Of a stretch of DNA of 64,000 nt, positions 24,042 through 36,592 are shown piece by piece (positions within the stretch are counted from its first letter, which is position 1; each line of letters opens with the position of its first letter). The position numbers and the translations under genes were made by a program. Under the pieces are notes generated by a model. The model saw only the letters and a program-made list of their open reading frames with translations, did no database searches and was not told the origin of the DNA. Source of the stretch: Poecilobothrus nobilitatus (Eukaryota; Arthropoda; Insecta; Diptera; Dolichopodidae); assembly GCA_947095535.1 (NCBI GenBank), contig OX352774.1, positions 81,902,416 to 81,966,415 on the forward strand, read 5' to 3'.

Positions 24042-24255
24042 ATCAAAACCAATGGTGTAGTGATTAAGACACTGGCCATTAAGACCTACCTAATTAAATA
24101 AAAATAAAATAATTCATACATAATTGCATAGATGGCGCTCAAATAAAAATATTGGCGTGTTTTATAGTCTTATGCAAAAGCATCACTCTATAGTAATCGA
24201 CGACTTAGTGAAACTAATAAATCCAAAAACCGAAGCTCAAATATGAATCTTAAAT
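24042..24255 (+). mobile_element. SINE-C copy 2
   Basis: The tRNA-like head CCAATGGTGTAGTGATTAAG is followed by a shortened middle that lacks the box B portion. Then come AGATGGCGCTCAAATAAAAA, TTTTATAGTCTTATGCAAAA, and the family 3' end CGACTTAGTGAAACTAATAA with TCCAAAAACCGAAGCTCAAA. The 3' end is the best-conserved part of this family in the window. Confidence 0.7.
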
Positions 24256-24554
24256 TATTTAGTTGATATTTTATGCTACCTAGCTATAGGGAGTAGAAAA
24301 GAAAAAAAAAGTAAGTTACTGGCAACCAAATTACCATAGTTACTGCTTTTCTTAAAATTTCTGAATACTTTAAGAAATAAAAAAAAAAAATTTTTGTACA
24401 AATATGCAATAACGTTTAAGTTGACTTTGTTTTAGGAAGATTTTGAACTTTTAATTTTGAAATGTTTTAATTTTTTTTTTTTTTTTTTGTGTTAAAGATA
24501 AAATTTCAAATATGCCCCAAATTGATAGAATATCAAATATTATTTTTAAATCTG

Positions 24555-24640
24555 ACCAATGAATCAGTTCGTAAGTCGCCTGTCTTTGAAGTAAATGGTC
24601 TCTCTAATTCAAACCCTGATCAGGTCAAAATATTAAAAAT
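24555..24640 (+). mobile_element. tRNA-like SINE fragment
   Basis: A tRNA-like segment has a box A-type CAGTTCGTAAGTCGCCTG and, about 40 bases on, a box B-type TAATTCAAACCCTGATCAGG. An anticodon-arm-like TTTGAAGTAAATGG lies between. The element around it is too decayed to assign to SINE-A, B or C. A functional tRNA is unlikely because the arms do not pair well and the surroundings are repeat-like. Confidence 0.4.
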
Positions 24641-24814
24641 GTAATTATATAATGTAAACAAAATAAATAATTTTATTAGGTATAATTTAATACGCAACTA
24701 CACCTGAAAAAGAAAGATTGATTTGATTCAATCTCATCACTCATCACATTCTATGTGGTGGAAGAAACCAAAATAAATTAATAAATAGATTTAAAAAAAA
24801 AAAATTAAACTTCA

Positions 24815-25385
24815 AACTGGGCATCAAAAATGTTGTTATTATTTGAGCTTTAATTTTTGTGCACACGTTTAAAAAATTACAAATACCCATTAAATTTTTG
24901 AACCTTATATGAATTTTAAATCGGATGCAATACAAAATATTGTTGTGGGATAAATTATCCCACTAAAAAATGGGACAAAGATCACAGAATTATTTTTAAA
25001 AATCTTCCTTAACTCAAAATTAAGAGTTTCTATCTCTTGAATGATAAGATGAATTCAAATTTTATTGCCAAATTTCCGTTACGGTAAATTTAAATATAAA
25101 ATTGCAAAAGGAAAAAAATATTCCGTATATTTGTGATGACGTAAAATTTGCTCTCGGTTGACATTTTCAATTGAAACACAAAAATTCAGTAGAACTTAAT
25201 TTATAACCATTTGAAAAAATTACATTTTCCAAATTTCAGAAGTTGTAAGTTCTTCATATGTGGGGCTATAAAAGGAAATTTTTCCAAAAAAACAAATTTT
25301 TATACTACCAAGTTGAACAGCTTTATTTCAAACGATGTAACGTTTATAAAAACAGTTAGATGAACAGATCAGCATACGGACAATA
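24815..25385 (+). repeat. AE repeat copy, diverged
   Basis: TTGAGCTTTAATTTTTGTGC, CTTAACTCAAAATTAAGAGT, AAATTTCCGTTACGGTAAAT and GTTGACATTTTCAATTGAAA follow the AE order. AGAAGTTGTAAGTTC and AACGATGTAACG come next, and ACAGTTAGATGAACAGATCA stands where other copies have the GACGGAC tail. No reading frame is conserved. Confidence 0.5.
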
Positions 25386-25430
25386 ATTTAAAAACAATAT
25401 TTAACAGTAATTACCAAAATTTCGCATTAT

Positions 25431-25480
25431 TTAACAGTATTTAACAGTATTTAGCAGTAGTTAACAGTATTTAACAGTAT
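25431..25480 (+). repeat. Decamer array TTAACAGTAT x5
   Basis: Five contiguous 10-mers start at 25431, 25441, 25451, 25461 and 25471. Four are exactly TTAACAGTAT and the third is TTAGCAGTAG. A related decamer TTAACAGTAA stands at 25401. The 10-base period is nearly one helical turn. Confidence 0.9.
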
Positions 25481-28400
25481 TGAAAAAGCAAATTTATTTG
25501 ATTTTAGACTTAGATTTGGTGGGTGCTGTTCCCAGACTTTTTTTCAATCCCGGGGTCCCAGTTTGAAAATTTCGGGATTACCCAGGTATTTTTTTAAATA
25601 TTAAAAATTTTACATTTTACTAATTTATTATTTTTATTTAAAAAAAAAAACATACAATGATAAAAACTAAAAAAATTTAATACACCTTCTCTGGTACATT
25701 TTTTTAATATCATTAGAAACTAGCTTTCAAGCTTTTAAAAATAAGTTTTTAAAAAACACAAAACATCAATTCAATGGTCTGATAGGCCCACTCGTTTTTT
25801 TGTTACAATTGTTCCGGAAATTGAAAATACCCTCTCCAATTTGGTTGATGTTGGTTTGATCGTCATTACTGAATAATTTTAACAGTGCCCATTTCTGTAG
25901 CAAGTGCAGAAAGAAATTTTACAATTAATAAAAAACTGTTTAAGAATAACAATGATCCAAAATAGATTGGATGGTTTATTAAAAATATCTATAGAGATAG
26001 GTATTTTAAAATAAATAAATTTAAATGATATAATAAACAAGTTTGTCACAATTAAATCAAGTAAAGTCAAGTTCTAATTTTCTTATATCTTTATTTCAGT
26101 TGTTATTTCAGATTCTGATATTTTAATTGTAAAATATAAGGCGATGTACATGATGTTTTCATCAAACTCATTTCTTTTATATATACACATATAACATGGT
26201 GACGCATGGTACTTATGCATATAAAGAAGGGTGCTTATTTTAATTTGAGACAAGGGCATAAAGAGAACTTGAGTCGGCCTTGTTCTATGGTTTATCTTGT
26301 TTTTACTTAATGTTTTAAAATATCATTCCACTAAACACTATACAAACATTTGGTATTTTATCTGATATGAAAAACTTGAATAAATAATTTCTTTTTGTAT
26401 TTCCGAGTTTTAAAATGGTAGAATATCCCTGGAATCGGGATTATAAAAATTAAGAAATTTCCCAACCCACTACTTGGTTTTTTTTTTTTTTTTTTTGTAA
26501 CCATTTTGACATTAATATAATCTTCTTATCGGATGCACGGTCTTTTAAATATAATGATGAGGAATAAATTTATATTTTTAAAGTTATATTTAATAGACCT
26601 AAAGGAATAAAGAAATCTTATTATCACTTTATTAATGCACAATTAAAATTTATTATACTATTAATTAAATGAAAACTTTACAAAGTTTTCAAGAGGTAAT
26701 TATCACCCAACTATATAAAGTTTCATTAAAATTAAATATTTTAATAATTTTAATTTCCAGGACTTTAAAAGTCCTTCAACTGAATGATAAAATACGATTT
26801 CAATTTAAATTGATAAAAATATATGAATATTAAGAAAAGAAAAAGTATAAATTTTTTTTTTTTTTTTTGTTTTTTTTTTTTTAAATTAAACAAATTAAAT
26901 CTTTATAAAATATGATAAAATTATAAGATGGTGTGAAAAAGTTCCAATCATTTTGTAATTATATAGTTTCAGAAATTTTTGTTTTTATTTTTATAAAAAT
27001 CCATTAAATAACGAACACTCTTTATTTAATTTTAATTGGTGTAATTAAAAGAAAAATAAACAAAAAAAAAAAAAAAATTATATAATTAATTAAAAAGTAC
27101 AGCAATAATTCATACTTTGAAATGAATTATGGAAAATTGTAATTAAAATAACAACACATACCTTTACGAATTTATATATAATATACATATACATATATTT
27201 AGTAAGTAGATGCATATATAGTACATTTTATTTATGTAAGGTATAATTTTCTTTTGAAATGCAATGAAATGTAAGCAATATTTTATGTTACTACACATTA
27301 TATTTTCTTAATGATTATTTATTAGTAAAAAGGTCTGAGGGTACACAAAGGTACCACTATTTATATTAACTAAATAAAAGTCAATAATTAAATTTTATTT
27401 ATATGTAGACATATTATAATATATATACATAAATGTATATATTATACGGAAATAAATCATAGCTATATATCTATAAGATATATATCTCTATAGTAAATAT
27501 TGCATTGAAATTCTGTTGATTTATTATATGATTATATATAAATAGTTGTAGACATTTTTTTTTGTAAAGGATTTAATTTAAGGATTTTTATTTTTTTTCT
27601 TATTAATTCAAAGGACAAAAAAAATAAAATTTTAACAGTCTAGATTCAGTACTAAAGTAATAATAGATAATAGAAAAATAGATCGTATCTTTTTTTTGTC
27701 CTTGATATCCTTTCACTTCTTAAAAGAAAAATGATTATAATCATAAATCAGTTTATGTTTTCAAGAACTTACAAGACAATATGATTAGAAAAGATTACAA
27801 ATAAGTAATTTATGATATGATTATATAAATCTCTTTAATAAGTTCCTTTATAACTTCCTTAATAAGTTTCATTCATTACGGATGCAGGACATTAAGGAAA
27901 GGTTCTACTCTATCATAATTTTGTCCTTGAATTCAGTTGAAGATTTAACTATATAGGATGGCATAGAAAGGTAATATATTTTTAATTTTTTTTCATATAA
28001 TTTTCTAATGATGTTTAGTTATTTATTTTATTAAATCGAGGATTATAAAACTCAATCATTATCTAACAATTTTTTTTTTTTAAAACTGAATCATAAATAC
28101 AAACTTCTTCACGTTTGTGATTACACGTTTGTGATTACAGGGGGGAAAAAAATTTACATTGAAGTTCTATAGTTAGGTATATGGTTAGGATTAGGTTAAA
28201 CTATTAATGTTAAGGACAAGTTATTTTGTAAATATGGGTTTATAACAGTCTGAAAAAAATGCTAGATCATTGTTAATGATCACTAATAATTTAAAATCAA
28301 GAAAAATGTATTTCTACATCAAGTCTCAAGATAATATGAGCGAAAGTTATAATTAAAAGCATTTCATAGATTGTGTACTTTAAACAATTATCTCCATAAA

Positions 28401-28997
28401 CCAAAAACTTGAATTTCTTGAAACCCATCTTATGATCTTTAAGCTTAATCATCTTTATACTATACTACCCTTGGCTTTAAGCCACTTTGTTATAGACTAT
28501 AAAAACTAATTTTGAAACATTGTATAAAACAATAAAAAAATTTTTGAAAATTATACCTTTCTGGTAATTATCATTTTCATCAAGGACCAGCCATTTTATT
28601 TCTGTTCACAGGAAAATAAAAGAAAACTTTAGGGAAAACTTTACAGTCAAACAAACTGTCTTAATATCATTTATTAAAACACATTTTAAATTATATTTTA
28701 AGAAAACAAAATTTGTTGAAAAATTTAATAATTTTTTTTTATTTTATACTAAATGTAGTCTAGTATATTAATTAACAGACTGACCAACCATCATCAGGCT
28801 AAGAATGAATGAAACAAATCAATCAAACAAAATGCAAATAATTTATATATTTTCTTATATATGTATGTATGTGTACATAATACGTAAGTATAGGATAGCA
28901 GAAAATATAATTACTTAAGGTATGCCCACGACACATTAATCATTTTTGTTTTTTTTTTCCTACAAATATAAATATATGGAATTATATAGATACATAT
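25481..28997. other. AT-rich spacer
   Basis: No gene was seen. It contains a perfect 14-bp tandem duplication ACGTTTGTGATTAC (28111-28124 and 28125-28138), T runs near 26477, 26850 and 28072, and TATA-rich patches near 27175 and 27417-27480. The 25500-26480 part has slightly more G+C (GGTGGGTGCTGTTCCCAGAC) but gives no protein motif. Confidence 0.45.
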
Positions 28998-29651
28998 ACA
29001 GGGTGATTCGTAAGTTAGTGGATTGATATAAACTATTGTGTAGGAGATAATGTGTAAACAAAAGTTTTGAATGGGGTTTAGATTATGAGTTTTACAAAAG
29101 TTTTAGAGCTCTGACGTCGTAAAGGATATTTGATACAATTTTCTTTGTTTTGATTAAAATTACCACAACTTCTGTTACAAACGAAATTAAGGGATTCAGA
29201 AAAATGTTTTTAAAAGCATAAGAAAAGGGTTTTCTTCTTTTCTAAATGTGTTCATTAAAATCTCTATTTCTATCTTTAGTTTTTTCTCCAAAATCTTTTA
29301 AAGTTGAAAATTTTAAATTTCTTTAATGTTTTGATAGAAGAAAATGTCATTTTGCTAGTAACTTAATATGAAATTTTTTTTAGGTGTTTAAAAATTCAAA
29401 TATCCGCTGTCCAAGCTTTTATTAAGTATACCGTACATTAAATTAGCTTTCACCATTTTCTTTAATCTTGTTAGTAGCAGAAGTTATGCATATTTTAATC
29501 AAAACAAAGAAAATTGTACCAAATGTCCTTTAAGGACCCACAGCTTCAAAATTATTGGGTCCACAATCTAACCCCTATACAAAACTTTCGTCTACACATT
29601 ATCCCCTGCACTGTGGTTTATGTCAATGCACTTACTTATAAATCACCCTGT
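28998..29651. mobile_element. Foldback element with arms of about 190 bp
   Basis: The left end ACAGGGTGATTCGTAAGTTA and the right end ACTTATAAATCACCCTGT are inverted copies. The complementarity continues inward for about 190 bases: left GGAGATAATGTGTAAACAAA pairs with TCGTCTACACATTATCCCCT, and left CAATTTTCTTTGTTTTGATT pairs with AATCAAAACAAAGAAAATTG. A loop of about 260 bases separates the arms. There is no transposase frame, so it is a non-autonomous MITE-like or foldback element. Terminal CAGGGTG is common among insect DNA-transposon MITEs; the superfamily is not decided. ATACAT stands on both sides (28990-28995 and 29654-29659) two bases out from the ends and may be the target duplication. 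Confidence 0.8.
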
Positions 29652-30601
29652 TCATACATTTTATACATTTGTACGTAAAATAATATAAATTATTCAATGA
29701 ATTTGAATAATTCAGAAATAAAATAAATGACACCAGAAAGAACATTAAAAATAATGATAAAAAGAAGAAAGTAATAATAAAAAGTTGTACAAAAAAAACA
29801 AAAAGGTGGTAAGACACCACTATTAAAATAACTAAACTTCAGTTTTGTCATGTAATTTTCCGTCATATTTTGTTATATACATAAAAGTATATACGAGTAT
29901 GTATATATTAAATCATTATACTATAACATGACGTACTTTAAAATTCAGACAATTTAACCGCCTGTTTATTTGAACTTTAAATCTTTCTGTAAATTTTCTA
30001 ATAATACTATTTTAGTATTTTTCTGGTTTTTTCTGCTTTTTCTTTTTTTTTTTTTTGTTTTGCCCCCATTGGAGGATTAAATTAAATCATAATATTCTGA
30101 CATATCTTGATAAAGAAAAACAAACGTTTCGTGACTTGAAAACACAATAAAAACAAAAAAAAAAAAAGAAAACAAACCATTAAAATAAAAAGACAAGACA
30201 AGAAGCGATTTAACTTTTAGTAATACTAAAAACACTTTAAGACAAATTAAAAAAGGAATTTTTTTTTTTTATTTTTTTTATTTTTGTAATTTAAAAAGGA
30301 TAAAATGTTGTATGCTTCTTATCAAATATGAATCTGACACTTGTAAAACAAAAGAATAAAATATGAAGAGATAAAATTTTATTTTTTCTAAGGCAAAATA
30401 ATAAAAAATTATAAAAATGAATATATGGATTCATAGATAATTTACCGAAAAAGATTTTCCAGATAAAAAATTTTGTTTTCCAATTTTCCAAAAAATTCCG
30501 TTTTTTTTTTGTTTCTTAAAGTTCTTAGAAAATTATAATTTTAATTAAAAAGTTAAAAAAAAAATATTAATTTTAAAATCTAATTAAAAGCTAATTAAAG
30601 A
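29652..30601. other. AT-rich spacer
   Basis: No gene was seen. T and A runs of 10-15 bases occur near 30042, 30157 and 30261. Short frames on the minus strand are low-complexity. Confidence 0.5.
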
Positions 30602-30925
30602 GTCTTCATAATCCAGTCAATGGTGCAGAGGTTAAAACGGCGGCTTTTCATTCGGAAGACATCTTCTTTTAGTAACGGCTGAGTCATACAGATTAATAAA
30701 AACTATATAGATTTTTCTTATAATTTATATATTCAATAATAAATATCATATTCCAATATATAATAAAATAAAAATAAAATAATTCTTGTATAAGATAATA
30801 GATGTCGCACACATAAAAATATTTGTGTTTCATGTAGTCTTGAACAATATCGGTATAATCGAGTAATCAACGATTTAGTTAAACTAATGATTCCAGGTAG
30901 TTTCCAGTTTTTATATTAGTTTTTT
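30602..30925 (+). mobile_element. SINE-C copy 3, longest uninterrupted copy
   Basis: The head CAATGGTGCAGAGGTTAAAA (tRNA box A-like) leads to ACGGCTGAGTCATACAG in the place of a decayed box B. Then come ATATAGATTTTTCTTATAAT, ATATCATATTCCAATATATA, AGATGTCGCACACATAAAAA, CATGTAGTCTTGAACAATAT and the 3' end CGATTTAGTTAAACTAATGA with TTCCAGG. It serves as the reference for the split copy at 14.3-17.0 kb. Confidence 0.7.
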
Positions 30926-32339
30926 CTGGAAGATGGAATGTTATAATATCGATATAAAACCGATATTCACTTTATGTTCCTTTATCTCTAAATCACAAAA
31001 GGTTCTTCTTTAAGTCACAAAAAGTTAATTGGAGTTGTGTTTTATTTGAAAAGTCTGTGGGTCATAAAACTATTTAAAATTTTAATTGCTCTTCAAGTAT
31101 TTAAAATACTGTAAAAGAAGACTATCATTGGATTAGGCTTCGGGCGTATCGTACTTCCGTTTTTATTTTTATCGTACTTCCGTTCACGTTTTTGTCGATT
31201 TCAACAATTTAATATATTTTGTAATGGATAGGACATCAAATTTTCAATTTTAAAATTTCTTTAGTCCACTTTGCGGACATAATTCATTTTAACATAATTG
31301 TTTGGATTGTACAAAATAATTTTATAAAATTGGCGGACTTATTTCATTGTTTACAAAATTTCAACCGTGGTTTACATAATGATATCCTTCTATATAGATG
31401 ATGACAAAAGCTCGCCCGCATTTAAAAGTTCAACTATGCCCATTTAGTTGGGTATTTTAGAATAAAATTTTTTAAACCTGCGATATAGTTCGACAATCGA
31501 CAGGACCAATTTTCCAAAGCGATTATGTCTCTATGTTGTTATTTTATTCTATGATGTTTATTGGAATCTTATTATATATTTTTATTCAAATTAATTTGGT
31601 AATTACATATTTTTTCTACAAAATGGTTTATCTATCAATTGTTCATCTGTTAATTACTTTTATACTATTTGTGGTGATACGTAAAAATTTTGTTAGGAAT
31701 AAAAACATGTTGTGATTAAAAATTAAAAATACAGAATTTACAAACTTTAGACGATATGTAAAATTTTACTTTAAGTTCATGTACATATATGTATATTGGA
31801 AAATCTTTTTCTATATAAGAAATTACCAAACATATACCAAAATTATATTTACAGAAAAGAATCTTAAATATAGTTTTGCTTTATTTGATTAAAAACAATG
31901 TTTGTTTCAAAATAATTCTTTATTCTCTTTAATTCTTTAACTTTGAAGAAGTATTATATCTGACAAGTGGAAATCTTCTCAATTTTTCGACATCAAAACG
32001 ATTTAAATAACTTTTATTATATTTTAGTTAAAAAGATATTTGTTATAAGTGAAATTTGTTACTAGAATATAAAACCAATAGTTTAATCAACCAGTCACAA
32101 AAATAGTGGCTATTGATGCATAATATGAACTATAGATTCTACAAAACCGATATAATTCATTTCTTTTTATTCAAAATAGTGATTTATTTGCACAATCTAC
32201 AGAATCAGTTAATTTTTCAGAAGACCATGAAATTCGTACTAAACATGTAGAATTCTTCAAATTTCATAACAAAGAAGAGTAATTTCGGAATGTTAGTCGG
32301 AGAAAAGAGTTATTTACTTAATAAAAGTTATTTAAGTAT
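30926..32339. other. AT-rich spacer with a 23-bp duplication
   Basis: TATCGTACTTCCGTT occurs at 31147-31161 and again at 31170-31184, a 23-base period. The segment 31140-31360 is a little richer in G+C. No gene motif was found; the hydrophobic 60-codon frame at 31533-31715 is AT-driven. Confidence 0.45.
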
Positions 32340-32930
32340 AAAAGTTAGTTAAGTCTAGAAAAATTTGTACAGGTGCCTAAGTTGGGGGTGTCTAAAACTA
32401 CCAAATTTTCAATTTTGGAGTCCTAATAACTCTTAAACAGGAGGTGGAACAAAAAAATTATATTAATTCTAAAAGTTATTACGAAACTTATACTAAGTCT
32501 AAAAGTTCTTACTTCTCTCAAAATTTCAATTCCATATCTAAAAGCGAAAGAAGAAAATTCATGAAAAATTTGGTTTTCATATAACGGTAAATGTAAATAT
32601 TGTACCAAATTAAAAAAAATTGTATAATTTTGAATATTTATTTCTAAGGGTAAAAATAATTCCTTTCGAAAGGCATTTTTAAATTGAAAAAATATTGAGG
32701 ACTTTTTCAAAGTTTGAGGAGCTGTAGCTCCATAATGGATGGGGCAACATGAAAAGGTTGTTCTACAACATTAATTTTTTTTATAAGATATACCCATGGT
32801 TAAATCTTCATTGCACTATCTTTAACGGTTTAGAAGTTTTGTAAACAGACGGACGGACAGAGTGAAACTAATAGGCAAATTTTTTCGAAATATTTTTGGA
32901 AATATGGTAAAAATATTTTTCACTGGCATA
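32340..32930 (+). repeat. AE repeat copy, single unit plus tail
   Basis: GTACAGGTGCCTAAGTTGGG, TAATAACTCTTAAACAGGAG, TTTCATATAACGGTAAATG, AGGAGCTGTAGCTCCATAAT, TCTTTAACGGTTTAGAAGTT and GTAAACAGACGGACGGACAG with GAGTGAAACTAATAGGC follow the order of 14.77-15.65 kb, with only one of the two 300-bp units. A 95-codon minus frame (32423-32710) is a by-product of the repeat. Confidence 0.75.
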
Positions 32931-33448
32931 TTTTTAGCTATTTTAAACTTTTATTAACTTATATAACGTTTCAGTTGCAACAATTCGAAAATTATAGAAT
33001 GAAATTTTGAAAGCTTTTATAATTTAAATCAATCCAAAAAAAAACTGTGCATACATTTGTTCCTACCTTTTTAAAATACTTTGCAAGACAGCTTAATAGA
33101 TAAAAATGGTTTCAAAGGTGAGAAATAGTTAAAATCTATATGAAAAATGTACAGAATCTTAGAGGAGAAGGTAGCATCGCTTTAGGGTATAATAAGATTT
33201 TCTGTTTTCTGAAATATGCTGCTTAGCACATTTTTTCAAAAAAGAAATTGCGAAAATTTTCTAATTAATTTCCTTAAACATCTTGTATATTCAATTTTTA
33301 AAACGTTGACGTTTAAACAATTGTAGGCCACAAGATAAATTATTGAAGAGGATTTTAGAACATATTTTTTTCAAATAACTTATTTTTTTATTCATATTTA
33401 AATTTTTTTTATTATTAATTTTCTAATTGTTCTAAATGTTTTATTTTC
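32931..33448. other. AT-rich spacer
   Basis: No gene, repeat pair or structured element was recognised. Confidence 0.4.
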
Positions 33449-33634
33449 TTTTTTTTTTAGTTTATTGCCCTGCCACATAAATGTGCCAGAGTATTACCTT
33501 TCCTTTCCAGATGTGACTGTAAATCTACTGAAGAAGAATTATTCTAACGACGTGGATGAGATTGGAACCCACAGTCTTTCGGTGTTTACAGCATATTTTA
33601 TATATACTCTTACAAACTTATACCACAGAGGCCC
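33449..33634 (-). mobile_element. SINE-A copy 4
   Basis: Minus-strand copy with its A tail as the T run near 33450-33458. TGCCACATAAATGTGCCAGA, TTACCTTTCCTTTCCAGATG and GATTGGAACCCACAGTCTTT (box B complement) follow. ATACTCTTACAAACTTATAC (box A complement) and CACAGAGGCCCCC close it. It is more diverged than copies 3 and 6. Two overlapping small frames here are simply the SINE read through. Confidence 0.75.
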
Positions 33635-36592
33635 CCTTTTTTTCCTTTTATTTAAGAAATGTAAGATTAATTCGAAAAAAACATACCATTTGGTTTTTAA
33701 ATTAAAGTAACAAATGAAATATCTGCAAAGCATATGTGAATGACCCTAAACCTTTTAAAGTTCTAAAACTCTTTAAGTTTCACAGATTCAAGAGATTGAA
33801 AAACTTTTAAATAAAATGGTGTAATCTATTAATACTCGGCAATTATTCGTTAATATATGGAACAATAAATAATATAATACAAGGTTTATAATATTTTGTA
33901 GTTTTAAAAAGTGGAAGCTAAAATATAACCATATCGAGCAAAATTTTCAAGAGCAGTTAAAAATTGAAAATTTTGTAATCTTTTTATAGATGTGATATGA
34001 AATGATCATAAATGATTTTCTCATCATTCATTTATATAACAGATATAAAAATAATCAATATTTGTAAAAAAAAAATCTAGTAATAAATTTGATTCTTAAT
34101 TTTGGAAGATTCTATAATGAAAACTACTGATGGATAAAACAAAAAATCGAATAAACTTCCGCAAAGGGATTACGAGTTATTAAGATGACGTCATCACATA
34201 ATGGTATTTTATATCTCCAAGTTACAAGTTGACTCAAACAACCATCTAGTGGCCGGAAAATGCATTATTTTGTACTATTTTACTTAAACCGTTATATTTT
34301 TCCTCTACAACAGTATTCAGGAACCAATTTATTCTCTACAATATTGTAGAGCATAATACTGTCTTTAATTTACATCTTATTTCATTTTAATCGGTGCTAT
34401 CGTTTCTGAAATGTTGCAGTGAAAAGTAAGTGCAATGGAAATTTTGGTAAAAAAAAAGAAAAAATTCAAACCTTCAAAAAAAAAAAACACTATACATGTG
34501 TAATTTTCAAAGACATCCTATATTTATTACTATACCGTTAAAAAGATCATATCCTCTCAACGGAATATAATAATGATATGATATAATAATAATAAGTATG
34601 TTATAGATTGGTAAATAGTCCCACCAGAGGACACAAATACGAAATTGAAACAACAAATTTTAATAAAAAATACATTTTTTTTTGAAAATATTCATATTAG
34701 TTCAGTGCTAAAAGTTATTACTGTTACATCATATACTGTTAAACTGTTAGTTCTTACTGTTAAAAGGATATTGTGAATAATTATTTTATAAAAAAAAAAT
34801 ATTTTTAAAACTTTGAAGCATATTATCTTAAGAACTAACGAAATATTCCCGTCTTCAATTTCGCAAAAGAATTATTTACTTCTTTTATTAGGGTCTTCTA
34901 TCGTTATCAGTAGTCTTCTTAACGTTTCACAACCGATCACGGAACAATAATATTGTACCAAATATAAATTCAAGGATAATAAAAAATTATAGTTATATTT
35001 GCAAGAATAACGAGGGACATTTTTATTTTAAGCCTATTAAAATACTAAAATTATAAGTTTAATTATTGTAAAATAAAACTTTGTGAATATAGTCTTGGTT
35101 TTTCGATTGGATGTTGGTGTCATTACAACAAAAATAATATTTCATTAATTTTCTTGTTTTTTTTTTTTTTTATTTTATATTTTTAATATGTGCTAAGTGC
35201 ACTTCATTTTTTAAACTGCCAAAAAAAATAACAAATTTCTATATTACTTATCACTACTATTAAAAACATTTGTGAAACTTTTGATTGAAAAAAAAAATAT
35301 TCTCCACCAAAGCGTTAAAAAGCTTTAAAAAATACATTTTCAAATACATTTGTTATATATGTATACGTACATTTTATGTATATATATATATATAAAATAA
35401 AAACAAACTAAAAATAACGACCGCTAACATTTTTTAAAAACTTCAGTCCCATGTACTTGTTATCAGCCTCATAATATCCTGTTTTACAATAATGAAAAAA
35501 AAAAAAAAAACCATATGTAATCATTTTTTGGTGGAGCGTAAAAAACTATAACAAAATATATTTGTACATATATATTTTAATGAAAATCATATATGAATTT
35601 TAATACATAATATATTATTTACTTAGAATGTAAAATAAATATAAAATAAAATATAAAATAAAAAAAAAAAAAGAGAAAGAAAGAGTGAATAACTGAATAA
35701 TGATAAGTATATATTGTAAAATACTTACATATAAGTATTATACCGACACATATACACACCCACACACACACACACACAAAAAAAAAAAAAAATTGATATT
35801 CACTTGTTTTATACGGCACGGTACATATGATGCAAAAATAATAATGGTTAAGTGAAAGAAAAAAAAACAGAAAAAAAATAAAAACATTGTAGTAGTAAAA
35901 GTATAATATAACAAACATAAAACAAGTGGAAACAAAAATAATGGTACAACATGGATTTAAAAAAAAAAAAAAAACAACAAGAAAAAAAGAAAATAAAATC
36001 TAACAAAAAAAAAATTAATTTTAGGCATATGTGTTTTGAAATCACATCGAAAAAAAAAGACATAAATGACAAAACAACACAAAAAAAAAAAACATACAGA
36101 ATATAAAAAACTAAATAAAAAAAAAAAAAACGGCGTTGTAAAAAAAGGTTAAAATTTTTTCTTTTTTAACATTTTTTTTTTTTAATTTTTGTTTTGTTTA
36201 TTGCAAAAGGGATTTACGATTTTTCAATGTTGTTTTTAGTAGGTTTTACTTTAACTTAAATTGTTTTTTTTTTTTTTTTTTTTGTATTTTTATTATATAT
36301 ATAAATTTCATGGCACTATAAATGACGATTCAGGTTCATTTTTTACACATGTCATAAATAGGTTAATATTTTTTTATTTAAAAAAAAAAAAATAAATAAA
36401 ACCAAGTAATTTCAATTCTTTTTAGTATTGAAATAATTTCTAATATAAAATATATATGTATATATATATATATGTTATAAGAATACATTTAAATTATTAA
36501 AACAGGGTGATTAAAAAAGAAATAAAAAAAAAAAAAAAATCAACTACCAGTAATTATTATTCTGAAACTGACTAAAAAATGTAATTTATAAA
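33635..36592. other. AT-rich spacer with A-rich block and CA microsatellite
   Basis: It includes (CA)n at about 35755-35778, a run of A-rich plus-strand sequence with GAAAGAAAGAG at 35640-36130, and TATATA patches near 35378 and 36456. A less AT-rich stretch near 34180-34260 (AAGATGACGTCATCACATAA, with a CRE-like TGACGTCA) yields no gene. A lone ACAGGGTGATTAAAAAAG at about 36504 resembles the terminal sequence of the foldback element at 29 kb. Confidence 0.5.

Noticed and set aside
25401..25480. CRISPR-like array
   Set aside because: The repeats are contiguous 10-mers with no spacers, and the window is eukaryotic; it is a minisatellite.
34192..34199. CRE-like TGACGTCA palindrome
   Set aside because: A single 8-mer with no promoter or gene nearby; expected by chance in 64 kb.
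35619..36072. Overlapping Phe-rich minus-strand frames resembling membrane proteins
   Set aside because: They are translations of A-rich plus-strand DNA and a CA microsatellite (VCVCVCV run), not transmembrane genes.
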